Source: Hymenobacter siberiensis
Lineage (GTDB): Bacteria; Bacteroidota; Bacteroidia; Cytophagales; Hymenobacteraceae
Length of the DNA: 64,000 nucleotides
Direction: 5' to 3'
Assembly: GCF_018967845.1 (NCBI RefSeq)
Contig: NZ_JAHLZZ010000001.1
Span: 3,534,001 to 3,598,000 of the forward strand
A program made the translations under genes and the position numbers. The notes beneath the pieces were generated by a model. The model had not been told where the DNA came from. It worked only from the letters and a program-made list of their open reading frames with translations, and ran no database searches. Position 1 is the stretch's first letter; the number at the start of each line of letters is the position of its first letter. This document shows, piece after piece, positions 1 to 8,503 of the stretch.

Positions 1-1
1 G

Positions 2-550
2 TTTGCGTTTCGGAAGTCGGCCCGCATCCGGGCGGCGGGCGAGGGCGCGCTCCGGGAGCTGGTGGCTGCCCTGCTGGGCCACGAAACCAAGCTCTTCCAA
101 AGCATCAACTTCCTCACCGGCAGCCAGCAGCGCACCCATTCCGACAGCATTCACATGAGCACCTTCCCATTGGGCGGCATGGCGGCGGCCTGGGTAGCGC
201 TGGAAGACATCACGCCCGATAATGGCCCGCTGCACTACTACCCCGGCAGCCACCAGCTGCCCTACTACCTCAACGCCGACTACCAGAACGAAGGCACCGA
301 GTGGCTCATCGGCGACAAAGCCTACACGGAATACGAGGCTTACATCAACCAGAAAATCCTCGAAGCCGGCATTCCCAAGCAGGTTTTCCTGGCCCGCAAG
401 GGCGACGTATTCATCTGGCACGCCAACCTGATACACGGTGGCGAACCGCACCTCGACAAGTTTCAAACCCGTAAGAGCATGGTGTTCCACTACTTCAGCC
501 AGGGCCACATCTGCTACCACGAAATCACGCAGCGGCCGGCGCTGCTTTAG
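2..550 (+). CDS. Phytanoyl-CoA dioxygenase (PhyH) family protein, 5' end outside window
   Basis: This is the C-terminal part of a non-heme Fe(II)/2-oxoglutarate dioxygenase of the PhyH family; the reading frame is open to the left edge, so the true start is outside the window and the GTG at 62 is probably internal. The HxD iron-binding pair is visible in HSDSIHMST, the distal histidine in WHANLIHGG, and a following arginine (TRKSMVFHY) suits 2-oxoglutarate binding. PhyH-family enzymes hydroxylate varied small molecules, so the substrate cannot be named. The convergent neighbour ends 15 bp downstream. The family call is well supported; the substrate is unknown. Confidence 0.85.
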   Translation, partial: FAFRKSARIRAAGEGALRELVAALLGHETKLFQSINFLTGSQQRTHSDSIHMSTFPLGGMAAAWVALEDITPDNGPLHYYPGSHQLPYYLNADYQNEGTEWLIGDKAYTEYEAYINQKILEAGIPKQVFLARKGDVFIWHANLIHGGEPHLDKFQTRKSMVFHYFSQGHICYHEITQRPALL

Positions 551-565
551 CGGCGAGTGCGGTTG

Positions 566-1825
566 TCAGGCCGCGAGCACCCGCTCGGCCACGCGCCGAA
601 AAAACGGGGTATGGTGAGTAGTCGCATACTGCACCACGCGCTGCTGGGCCTGTGCGGCAGCGGGCGCATCGGCCGCCATCACGGCCAGATGCAGGTCGAC
701 CAAATCGATATGAACCTGGTAGTAATCGAGCAGCCAGTGGTGAGTTTCGAACTGCGCCAACGGGTGCGTTTGGGCGGGTGGGCAACCGGGAGCCGCCCGT
801 CCGGTGCGCAGCCGGGCCACGCGCAGAAACGCCCGTAATAGCTCGTTATATACGTTAAGCTCCAACGTGGCTAGTTCGGGAAAGGCGGTGTTCGTTTCGG
901 CTATCCATTCAACCAGCGCCTCGAACTGAGCGGTGAGAAACAGCGCCTCGGCCACGAAAAAGTGGTAGCCCGCCGGAAACGAGTTGTAGAACGCTGGCAG
1001 CGGCGGGGCGGGCGCGGCGGTGGCGCAGGGCGCGGCAGCGGCTTCCCGCCGCAGGCGTGGCAACAACTCGGGGGACAAGGCGGCATCGGGCGCGTCGTGC
1101 CAGGCGGCCACGATTTCGGCGAACGCACGCCGTCCGCGCGGGAAGGCGTGGACGGCCGGCGGCACGGGCAGGGCCAGCAGCTGCGGTAGCCGCGCCCGCC
1201 AGGCCGCTTCGTCTTCGGCCAGAAACTCACCCAGAAACAAGGTGCCGTGTCCGAACAGTTGGGCTTCGGGCGTAGGCTTGTGGCGCAGGTATTCGCACAG
1301 CACTTCGCCGTAGGCCCCGTTGAGGTGGGCCAGGTCGACAAATGACTCCACAAAAAACTCCTGGCCGGCCGGGTGGGCCGCCAGCCGTAGGGCAAGCGGA
1401 GCCGCCGCGCCGCCGGGCTGAACGGGCCGCGTCACGCGCCCCAGAAAGTAGCCCAGCAGCAGGCGCTCGGGCGGGGCCAGCCGTGCCATCGCCAGCAGCT
1501 CGGGAATGTCAGTGGGAAAATCGGGGGCAGCGGCAGCGGCTTGCGCGAAGCCCGCCACGGCCTGCCCGAAGGCCGCAAAGTCGGCGTGGCCGGCGTAGCG
1601 GGCCAGCGTATCGAGGGTGTGCAGGTGGTAGCCGCCTTCTTTCTCAACCAGCCCAAAAAACCGGCGCAACGTGCTCGGGCTCAACCGCCGGCCGCCGGAA
1701 CCGGCTGTTTTGGCTAATTCGGTTTCGAGGGCGTCGCAGTGGCTGGGGTAGCGCAGCGGCTGGCCGAAGCGGGTAGCGACGGCTTCGCGCAGAGCGGCGT
1801 GTAAGGGTAGCGGTAAGCGGGGCAA
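566..1825 (-). CDS. Hypothetical protein with N-terminal HTH-like segment
   Basis: This 419-aa protein is not recognised as a named family. Residues about 30-90 contain a segment (LSPSTLRRFFGLVEKEGGYH, then LDTLARYAGHADFAAFG) that looks like a two-helix DNA-binding or adaptor module. The rest is leucine/alanine-rich and helical, in the style of a degenerate TPR-like scaffold. There is no signal peptide or membrane segment, so it is probably cytoplasmic. Base composition matches the host. It is convergent with the dioxygenase gene and divergent from the T9SS protein. A regulatory role is only a guess. Confidence 0.7.
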   Translation of the reverse strand: MPRLPLPLHAALREAVATRFGQPLRYPSHCDALETELAKTAGSGGRRLSPSTLRRFFGLVEKEGGYHLHTLDTLARYAGHADFAAFGQAVAGFAQAAAAAPDFPTDIPELLAMARLAPPERLLLGYFLGRVTRPVQPGGAAAPLALRLAAHPAGQEFFVESFVDLAHLNGAYGEVLCEYLRHKPTPEAQLFGHGTLFLGEFLAEDEAAWRARLPQLLALPVPPAVHAFPRGRRAFAEIVAAWHDAPDAALSPELLPRLRREAAAAPCATAAPAPPLPAFYNSFPAGYHFFVAEALFLTAQFEALVEWIAETNTAFPELATLELNVYNELLRAFLRVARLRTGRAAPGCPPAQTHPLAQFETHHWLLDYYQVHIDLVDLHLAVMAADAPAAAQAQQRVVQYATTHHTPFFRRVAERVLAA

Positions 1826-2347
1826 GGTAGATAGTGGAAAAGGGATTATCGGAATGCGAAAATAAAAGATTTTTTTGAACTTTGGGCAGGCATCGACCCA
1901 CCGAGTACGTTTGCGATTCCATTATTGATACCCCCTCATGGTTTCCGTTTCTTTTACAGCGCTGCAGTTACGCCTGCTTTCCATGCAGCAATCCAAGCCT
2001 TTAAGGATAGGTCCGGGGCTCAGCTCAGTCGGGCGCTACCAAGGGCTTTGAACCATTAAAAAACACCTGGCACGGCACGCCAGCTCCGTGCTTGAGCTTC
2101 CTGCGCCAGCATTGCCGGGCTCCAGAAAAGAGCGACAGCCAAGACCGATGAAACGGCCCGCTACAGCCTCCTGCGCACGGCCGGCCCACCCAAACACTAC
2201 TGGCACTTTGTGAAGCCCCACCGCTCAACGGCCGACAACCGCTCGGAAAACGCCCTGCCGGTTTGGATTTTGTCCGGAGCTGCCGCATTCATAACGCTTT
2301 CGTTTATCCCATTTACTCAATTCATTTTTCTCATTTTCACTTCTCTG
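1826..2347. other. Intergenic region upstream of the T9SS protein
   Basis: This 520-bp stretch lies between divergent genes. An open frame runs from 2210 into the downstream gene, but its first 46 residues lack a signal peptide and the natural secretion signal begins at the ATG at 2348, so I treat the extension as non-coding. No clear TAnnTTTG promoter, terminator or RNA gene was found. The T/C-rich run at 2315-2347 is probably the leader of the downstream gene. Confidence 0.5.
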
Positions 2348-5300
2348 ATGTTAAAAGAAACTTCTACTTTTTTCACTGACTCCCGCCGCTTGGCGCGCAT
2401 GGCCGCAGCCTCACTGCTGACCGTACTGGCTGGCCAGGCGCAAGCCCAGGTGGTTGTGGACGGACGGGTGGCCAGCTCTGAATTGGGAGCCGGCACCTCG
2501 GGCTATTACGGCTCGATGGGCCAGTACACGCGGCCCCACTCCAGCTCAACGGGCTTCGGCGACTGGGGGCTGCAGCAGGCGTATATCTCTAGCAGTGCCA
2601 CCAAGCTCGTTATCGGTGTCCGGGGGTCGGTCGAGCCGGTGAGTGGGACTACGCCTGTCGGTAATTTTATGCAGGTGTACTTAGACTTGCCCAACCGCAC
2701 GGGCGTGTCGGCCGGCTATCCCCTGCCGGCGGCCTATGGCTCTACTTCGTTCGACGCCATGAACGGAACGGTTATGGACATGCAAACGGATTATGGCCTG
2801 GCGCTGGGATATAACAGCAACGGGTCCCTTACGGCGCAGTACGTTGACTATACCCAAAGTGCCAGCACGGGCGTTTCCGGTGCGCTCGGCACGATGTACC
2901 CCAGCGGCACGCCCAGCACTTTTTACAGCTCGGCCGCACAAAGCCGGTTCTACGGTGCCCGGATGGCCTACACGGTGCCTTCGCCCAATCTGGTAAGCTA
3001 TAATACCGGGCAAGCCTGGGAAATGGAGCTCGACCTGGCCAGCCTGGGAGTATTGCCCGGCCAGCAGGTGCGGGTTTTCGTACTGTACGGCAGCGGTAAT
3101 TCAGGCTATGTAAGCACCGACTTTATTCCGGAATCAGGGACAACAACTAACCCCGGCTTCGCCCCCAATTTTAGCCAATATACTAGCACTCAGGCCTATA
3201 CGTACACTCTGACCGGCAGCACGACCGGAACCGGCACCTACTGCACGAGCAGCCTCGGCGGCGGGTCGTGCGACATCTACTCGGTGCAGCTGCCGGGCGC
3301 AACGATAGCTTCCACCGCCGGTAGCTGCCCTGGCACTTCCAGCAACAACTACTCGGCCTATTCTTCGGGCCTGACGGTGCAGCCCGGCCAGAGCTATACC
3401 ATGGGTCTGACTACCAACATCTCAGGGGAGTCTATTTCGGCCTGGGCCGACTGGAACCAGGACGGCATGTTCAGCAGCAGCGAGTACACGCAGCTCAGTG
3501 CAAATGCGACGGCTTACTCGGCCGCTACCGCTACCGTTTACGTGCCGAGCGGAGCCGTTCGGGGCAGCACCCGGTTGCGGGTGAGAACCCGCGCTGCCGG
3601 CAATCCCAACAGTTCGACTGATGCCTGCACGACGTTTGGCTCGGGCGAAACCCGCGACTACACCATTTCGGTGGGCTGCAACCTGACCACGCCGACCGTG
3701 GGTGGCGACGGCACGTACTGCGTGGGCCAGCCGGTGTACCTCACGGCGAGCGGTATTCCCAGTGGCGCCTCCTACAACTGGACCGGCCCCAACGGCTACG
3801 TTTCTTACAATAGCAACCCGGCTTTTTATGCCACGGCGAGCAACGCGGGAGCTTACGTCCTCACCGTGACGAGCGGCAGTTGCGCAGTGACTTCGCGCAC
3901 CGTGCAGGTAGCTACGACGGCCGCGCCCACCGCGCCCACCACCACCAACGGCAGCAACTGCGGCCCCGGCCCCGTTACGCTCGGGGTCAGCGGCGCGCCC
4001 AGCGGCGGCTCCTATCGCTGGTACAGCTCCTCCACCAGCACCACGGCGCTGGCTACGGGCAGCAGCTTCACCACTCCGTACCTCTACGGCTCGGTCTACT
4101 ATTACGTGAGTACAGTAAGCGCGGCAGGTTGCGAAAGCAGTCGCAGCTACGCGCTAGCCAGCATCAACAACACCCCTTCAGCGTCTATCTCCACCAGTGG
4201 GGCCACCACCTTCTGCCAAGGGGGGGCGGTGAGCTTGACTACCAGCGGCTCGTCGGTCGGTAGCTACCAGTTTTACCGCAACGGGTCGGCCATCAGTGGT
4301 GCTACCGGCAGCACTTATTCAGCCACCACCAGCGGCAATTACACCGTGGCCGTGACTACCACCAGCGCCTGCACCAGCACTTCGGGCTCGGTGACGGTGA
4401 CGGTGAACCCCGGTACGTCGGCTGCCTTTGCCTACGCCACCAACACCTACTGCCAGAGCGGTGCCAACCCCACCCCTAACGTGAGCGGTACGGCAGGTGG
4501 CACATTCACAACCAGCGGCATCGGCCTCAACATCAACCCCTATAACGGCACCATCAACCTGGTCCAAAGCCAGCCCGGCTCCTACACTATTACCTACAGC
4601 GTGAGCGGCACCTGCGGCAGCACGGCGACCACCACCCTCACTGTTTCGCAGGCCGCGCAGGCCACATTCAGCTATCCTGCCGCGAGCTATTGCGCCAGCG
4701 GCAGCGCCGTGCCCCCCGTACTCGCCTCGGGCAGCTCGGCCGGCACGTTCACAGCTTCGCCCGCGGGCCTGAGCCTGAACGCCAGCACCGGTGCTGTGGA
4801 CCTGGCCCAGAGCCAGCCCGGCACCTACACCGTCATCAACTCCATCGCGACTAGCAGCGGCTGCACGCCAACTTCGGCCTCGGCGCAGTTGGTAATCAAT
4901 TCCCTACCCACCGCTACGCTTACGGCCAGCGGCCCGCTCACTTTCTGCCAAGGCGGCACTGTTACGCTCACGGCACCCACTGGTGTGGGCTATAGCTACC
5001 AATTTTTCCGGAACGCCACGGCTATTGCCGGCGCAACCAGCACTACTTACAGCCCCACCGCGGCCGGCGGCTACACCGTGAGGATAACCAATGCCAGCGG
5101 CTGCACTGCCATGACCACCGCACCAACTAGCGTAGTCGTGAACGCCGCGACCACAGCCACCTTTGCCTACGCTGGCAGCACCTATTGCCAGGGCGGCGCG
5201 GCTATACCCACGCCCACGGTTAGCGGCACGACCGGCGGGGCATTTAGCAGCACTAATGGTTTGGCGCTGAATGCGGCCACAGGGGCCATTGACCTGGGCC

Positions 5301-6142
5301 AGAGCCAGCCCGGCACATATACTGTGACCTACAGCGTGCCGGGTTCTTGCCCCAGCACGGGCACCACTACCCTGACCGTCACGGACCCGGCCTCGGCCAG
5401 CTTCGCCTACGCCGCGCCCAGCTTCTGCGCGGGTGCTCAGGCCACGGCTCCCATTGCTCTGGCCTCGGGCAGCTCGGCCGGTACGTTCACGGCCTCACCT
5501 GCGGGCCTGAGCCTGAGCGCCAGCACCGGCACCGTGGACCTGGCCCAAAGCCAGCCCGGCACCTACACCATCACCAATGCGGTGGCCGCCGCCAATGGGT
5601 GCGCCGCCACCACTGGCACCACCGTGCTGATTGTAAATACCGCCCCGGCCGCACCCATCGTTACAGTGGTGCGCAATGGTTCAACCACCACGCTCACCAG
5701 CTCGGCCCCGGCCGGCAATCAGTGGTACCAGAACGGGCAGCCCGTGGCAGGTGCCACCGCCAACACCTACGTAGCCAACTCAACGGCCCAACTGGGCAGC
5801 TATTCCGTAGTCGTGACCAACGCCAATGGCTGCGTGTCGCCGGCTTCGGCCGCTACCATAGTCACGAACGCCTTGCGCCCGCTGGCTGGCTCGTCGCTCA
5901 TGGTCTACCCCAACCCTACCCCCGACGGTCGCCTCACGCTGGAGCTGACGGGCTACACCAAGGCGGTAGAAGTTGATGTGATGAACGTGCTCGGCCAAGC
6001 CGTGCTGCACCTGAGTGTACCCGCTAACTCCACGAGTACCATTCGCCAGGCAATCGACCTGCACGGCCAGGCTAGCGGTGTATACCTACTCCGCACCCGC
6101 AGCGCAGGTAATACCGACCTGCGCCGTCTGGTTCTAAATTAA
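2348..6142 (+). CDS. T9SS-exported Ig-like/GEVED repeat surface protein
   Basis: This 1264-aa protein is predicted to be exported by Sec and then by the Type IX system to the cell surface. It begins with a charged and hydrophobic signal peptide ending in GQAQAQ (about residues 1-34), which fixes the start at 2348. A GEVED-type domain follows around residues 300-440 (SAWADWNQDGMF, FGSGETRDYTI). About 700 residues of Ig/PKD-like repeats come next, and a C-terminal sorting domain starts at VYPNPTPDGRLTLEL and ends in LRRLVLN. The repeats alternate between a CQGGAVSL/YQFYRN type and a YC-x(n)-QSQPGTYT type, with strong nucleotide similarity near 4.73 and 5.46 kb. The likely role is adhesion or carbohydrate contact; no catalytic motif is seen. 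Confidence 0.9.
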   Translation: MLKETSTFFTDSRRLARMAAASLLTVLAGQAQAQVVVDGRVASSELGAGTSGYYGSMGQYTRPHSSSTGFGDWGLQQAYISSSATKLVIGVRGSVEPVSGTTPVGNFMQVYLDLPNRTGVSAGYPLPAAYGSTSFDAMNGTVMDMQTDYGLALGYNSNGSLTAQYVDYTQSASTGVSGALGTMYPSGTPSTFYSSAAQSRFYGARMAYTVPSPNLVSYNTGQAWEMELDLASLGVLPGQQVRVFVLYGSGNSGYVSTDFIPESGTTTNPGFAPNFSQYTSTQAYTYTLTGSTTGTGTYCTSSLGGGSCDIYSVQLPGATIASTAGSCPGTSSNNYSAYSSGLTVQPGQSYTMGLTTNISGESISAWADWNQDGMFSSSEYTQLSANATAYSAATATVYVPSGAVRGSTRLRVRTRAAGNPNSSTDACTTFGSGETRDYTISVGCNLTTPTVGGDGTYCVGQPVYLTASGIPSGASYNWTGPNGYVSYNSNPAFYATASNAGAYVLTVTSGSCAVTSRTVQVATTAAPTAPTTTNGSNCGPGPVTLGVSGAPSGGSYRWYSSSTSTTALATGSSFTTPYLYGSVYYYVSTVSAAGCESSRSYALASINNTPSASISTSGATTFCQGGAVSLTTSGSSVGSYQFYRNGSAISGATGSTYSATTSGNYTVAVTTTSACTSTSGSVTVTVNPGTSAAFAYATNTYCQSGANPTPNVSGTAGGTFTTSGIGLNINPYNGTINLVQSQPGSYTITYSVSGTCGSTATTTLTVSQAAQATFSYPAASYCASGSAVPPVLASGSSAGTFTASPAGLSLNASTGAVDLAQSQPGTYTVINSIATSSGCTPTSASAQLVINSLPTATLTASGPLTFCQGGTVTLTAPTGVGYSYQFFRNATAIAGATSTTYSPTAAGGYTVRITNASGCTAMTTAPTSVVVNAATTATFAYAGSTYCQGGAAIPTPTVSGTTGGAFSSTNGLALNAATGAIDLGQSQPGTYTVTYSVPGSCPSTGTTTLTVTDPASASFAYAAPSFCAGAQATAPIALASGSSAGTFTASPAGLSLSASTGTVDLAQSQPGTYTITNAVAAANGCAATTGTTVLIVNTAPAAPIVTVVRNGSTTTLTSSAPAGNQWYQNGQPVAGATANTYVANSTAQLGSYSVVVTNANGCVSPASAATIVTNALRPLAGSSLMVYPNPTPDGRLTLELTGYTKAVEVDVMNVLGQAVLHLSVPANSTSTIRQAIDLHGQASGVYLLRTRSAGNTDLRRLVLN

Positions 6143-6149
6143 TTTTTTA

Positions 6150-6282
6150 GGTTGTCTGACAATTTTAATGAAGGAGCCGAAGAAGTGGTTTTCTCAATGA
6201 ATTACTTGCTTAAAAAAAACAGGTAATTACTAAGCGTAACCTTCTCTAAAAAGACCGTCTCCATTAAAATTGTCAGACAACC
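6150..6282. mobile_element. 133-bp MITE-like element with perfect 21-bp terminal inverted repeats
   Basis: Positions 6150-6170 (GGTTGTCTGACA...) and 6262-6282 (...TGTCAGACAACC) are perfect 21-bp inverted repeats around an AT-rich 91-bp core without an ORF. The arrangement is that of a non-autonomous element mobilised by an IS transposase in trans. No convincing target duplication is visible. It lies 7 bp after the stop codon of the T9SS gene, so its hairpin could also affect the 3' end of that transcript. Confidence 0.65.
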
Positions 6283-6293
6283 AGAAATATATT

Positions 6294-6449
6294 AAAACTT
6301 ATGCGGCTTAATTAGCGGGATTCGCGCGCTCGTGTGCGAGATAAGCCCGGTGTGGGCTGCGGACGCGCAGGTTATGCAGCCCGCAGGCCACACCGGGCTT
6401 ATCTCGCACACGAGCGCGCGAATCCCGCTAATTAAGCCGCATAAGTTTT
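6294..6449. mobile_element. 156-bp hairpin MITE: 62-bp perfect arms, ATT target duplication
   Basis: The arms 6294-6355 and 6388-6449 are perfect inverted repeats of 62 bp around a 32-bp centre that is itself partly self-complementary (GGCTGC/GCAGCC). The element is flanked by ATT on both sides (6291-6293 and 6450-6452), as expected for a 3-bp target duplication of the IS5 type. It carries no ORF. It would form a very stable hairpin in RNA or a cruciform in DNA. Confidence 0.7.
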
Positions 6450-6470
6450 ATTAAGTCACAATTAATTATT

Positions 6471-7388
6471 AGACCTCTTTCCTAAATACGTATAACTTTT
6501 TCAATATTAAGATTTATGAGTCCGCATACGATGAGCCAAATTTGCGCAACGTGATTCAATCGGTTCCGGTAGGTTTCTTTAACCATTCGAAAGCACTTGC
6601 ACAGCCGGTTAACGTGTTCAATTTTGACTCGTTTGCTCCTAAAAGCCTTTTTTTGCCTCTTTTGCTTGATGGTCAATTCCCCGTTTTTCGGTTTTTTGTG
6701 CGGGATTTGGCTGCGGGCATGCACTTTTTGAATGCCAACGTATCCTAAATCGCCTTTCACCTTGATTTTCCGATGAATTTCCAGGGGCGTCTCCTGAAAA
6801 ATGCGAATATCTGACTTGCGGCCTTCCAGTTCTACCCGGCAATGCTCAATCGTTTTATCCTTTTGACTAATAATTAATTATGACTTAATGATATGTTTTT
6901 TTAGAGCCATTATAGTAGACTTCCTGATTCTTTTTCGGTCGTTCGATGGGCTGCACGGTAACATCAACGACAACTGTTTTTACGTGGGTATATTTTAATT
7001 TCTCCGGATTTTTGAGCCCGATTACGTCGGCTAGAATGGGTCGCATCTTGTGAAAAATCTTGTGGCAATAGCTTTCCGAGATTCCGTACGAAAACCCCAG
7101 GCTCAAAAAAGTGGGGTATTGCCGCAGGTATTCGAATGTCAGCAGCAGTTGATTCGCAACGCTCAATTCTGCCTCAATTCCACGTTTGGAGAGCGGATTT
7201 TCCCGCAAATACTGGTCAATCCGGTTTTGCACTTTCACCAGCACTTGTTGCAGTTGAACAAAATCAACCCCAAAAAGCCGTTTGCAAATGGTTGGGTTAG
7301 CCTGAAGTAGTTTGTATTTATCATTCATAACCAGTGATTTACATGTTATAACTTGTTTGTTTTATAAATATATGCATGAAAGATGTCT
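6471..7388 (-). mobile_element. IS5-like insertion sequence, full length, transposase damaged
   Basis: The element is bounded by imperfect terminal repeats (AGACCTCTTTCCTAAATA at the left; reading inward from the right end, AGACATCTTTCATGCATA) and by ATT on both sides (6468-6470 and 7389-7391), consistent with a 3-bp target duplication. It contains the transposase remnant on the minus strand. It is inserted in reverse into a second copy of the same element, whose 3' half continues at 7389. Because of this, 6471-6872 and 7388-7789 form an almost perfect 402-bp inverted repeat. Confidence 0.85.
6482..7328 (-). pseudogene. IS5-family transposase, broken by frameshift and stop
   Basis: The N-terminal half (7328 down to 6885, 147 aa) carries a transposase helix-turn-helix region and the first catalytic segment (VVVDVTVQPIERP). 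The frame then stops at a run of seven A. The C-terminal half (from about 6870 to 6482, ending LINLNIEKVIRI) continues in another frame. Removing one A from the run would join the frames, but a TAA replaces the CAA glutamine codon still present in the second copy's stub (6451-6470). Two independent lesions make an active enzyme unlikely; a programmed frameshift alone would not bypass the TAA. Confidence 0.75.
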
Positions 7389-7789
7389 ATTAGTCAAAAG
7401 GATAAAACGATTGAGCATTGCCGGGTAGAACTGGAAGGCCGCAAGTTAGATATTCGCATTTTTCAGGAGACGCCCCTGGAAATTCATCGGAAAATCAAGG
7501 TGAAAGGCGATTTAGGATACGTTGGCATTCAAAAAGTGCATGCCCGCAGCCAAATCCCGCACAAAAAACCGAAAAACGGGGAATTGACCATCAAGCAAAA
7601 GAGGCAAAAAAAGGCTTTTAGGAGCAAACGAGTCAAAATTGAACACGTTAACCGGCTGTGCAAGTGCTTTCGAATGGTTAAAGAAACCTACCGGAACCGA
7701 TTGAATCACGTTGCGCAAATTTGGCTCATCGTATGCGGACTCATAAATCTTAATATTGAAAAAGTTATACGTATTTAGGAAAGAGGTCT
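7389..7789 (+). mobile_element. 3' remnant of a second copy of the same IS
   Basis: This is the C-terminal half of the same IS5-like transposase gene (open frame to the stop at 7776-7778), ending in the terminal repeat ...GGAAAGAGGTCT at 7789. The 5' half of this copy is missing; only a 20-bp stub (AAGTCACAATTAATTATT) remains left of the inserted copy at about 6453-6470. The open frame starting at 7383 uses an ATG supplied by the end of the inserted copy, so it is a chimera rather than a functional gene. Confidence 0.8.
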
Positions 7790-7936
7790 ATTGATATTTT
7801 TCATTCGTCATTGACTCGCAACAAGTCTAACAATTATCACAAGTGAAAAGCCAATTGTGATAATTGTTATAGCCGATTTTTTCGCATAGGCCGCTAAGTC
7901 TCCACTATTCATTGCCGTTAAATTAATTTATTTAAG

Positions 7937-8371
7937 CTACTCCAGCACCATTTTATGGTGCTGGATATTAGCCTCCTCAAACATCTCCCCTTCCTTCCGA
8001 AACCCGTGGCGCTCATAAAACGGCACGGCCCGCAGCTGCGCGTTCAGGTACACTTCGGCATCGGGTAGCTCGGCGCGTACGTCGGCCAGTACGGCATGTA
8101 GAATAGTGGCCCCTACTTCTTGGTTGCGGAAGCCTTCGAGCACGGCGAAGCGCTCCAGCTTCACGCCGTTTTCGGTTTCGCGCCAGCGGGCGGCGCCGGC
8201 GGGGGTGCCGTCGTCGGTGCGGGCGAGGTAGTGGCGGGCATCGGTGCGGTCGTGGAGGTCGTTTTCGAGGGTAGCGGGCACGCCCTGACCTTCCACAAAT
8301 ACTTTTTCGCGGATGGTGAAGGCGGCGTCCAGGTCGCGCAGGTCGGTGATGCGGAAGGCGGTGGCGGGCAT
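7937..8371 (-). CDS. GNAT family N-acetyltransferase
   Basis: This 144-aa protein has the GCN5-related acetyltransferase fold. It opens with an ElaA/YjcF-like start (AFTIREKVFVEGQGVP), continues through the acetyl-CoA-binding region (ERFAVLEGFRNQEVGATILH), and ends with the characteristic FYERHGFRKEGEMF segment. Such proteins acetylate amino groups of small molecules or proteins; the substrate cannot be told. The length is normal for the family and composition matches the host. It stands alone between the IS nest and phoH. Confidence 0.88.
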   Translation of the reverse strand: MPATAFRITDLRDLDAAFTIREKVFVEGQGVPATLENDLHDRTDARHYLARTDDGTPAGAARWRETENGVKLERFAVLEGFRNQEVGATILHAVLADVRAELPDAEVYLNAQLRAVPFYERHGFRKEGEMFEEANIQHHKMVLE

Positions 8372-8503
8372 GGTGGCAAGGCTATAAAATTATCATACTG
8401 AGCGCCGTGAAGGACCTTGCCACGAGTGAACTTGTCGTTCGACTGTGATAAGGTACTTCGCAAGCTCAGGATGACAGATGTTGAAAATATCAGACAGCAG
8501 CCA

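Noticed and set aside
2210..2347. N-terminal extension of the T9SS protein
   Set aside because: A proper signal peptide begins at the ATG at 2348; the extension would bury it behind 46 residues.
7383..7778. 131-aa frame in the second IS copy
   Set aside because: The start codon belongs to the end of the inserted IS copy; the frame is only the C-terminal half of a transposase.
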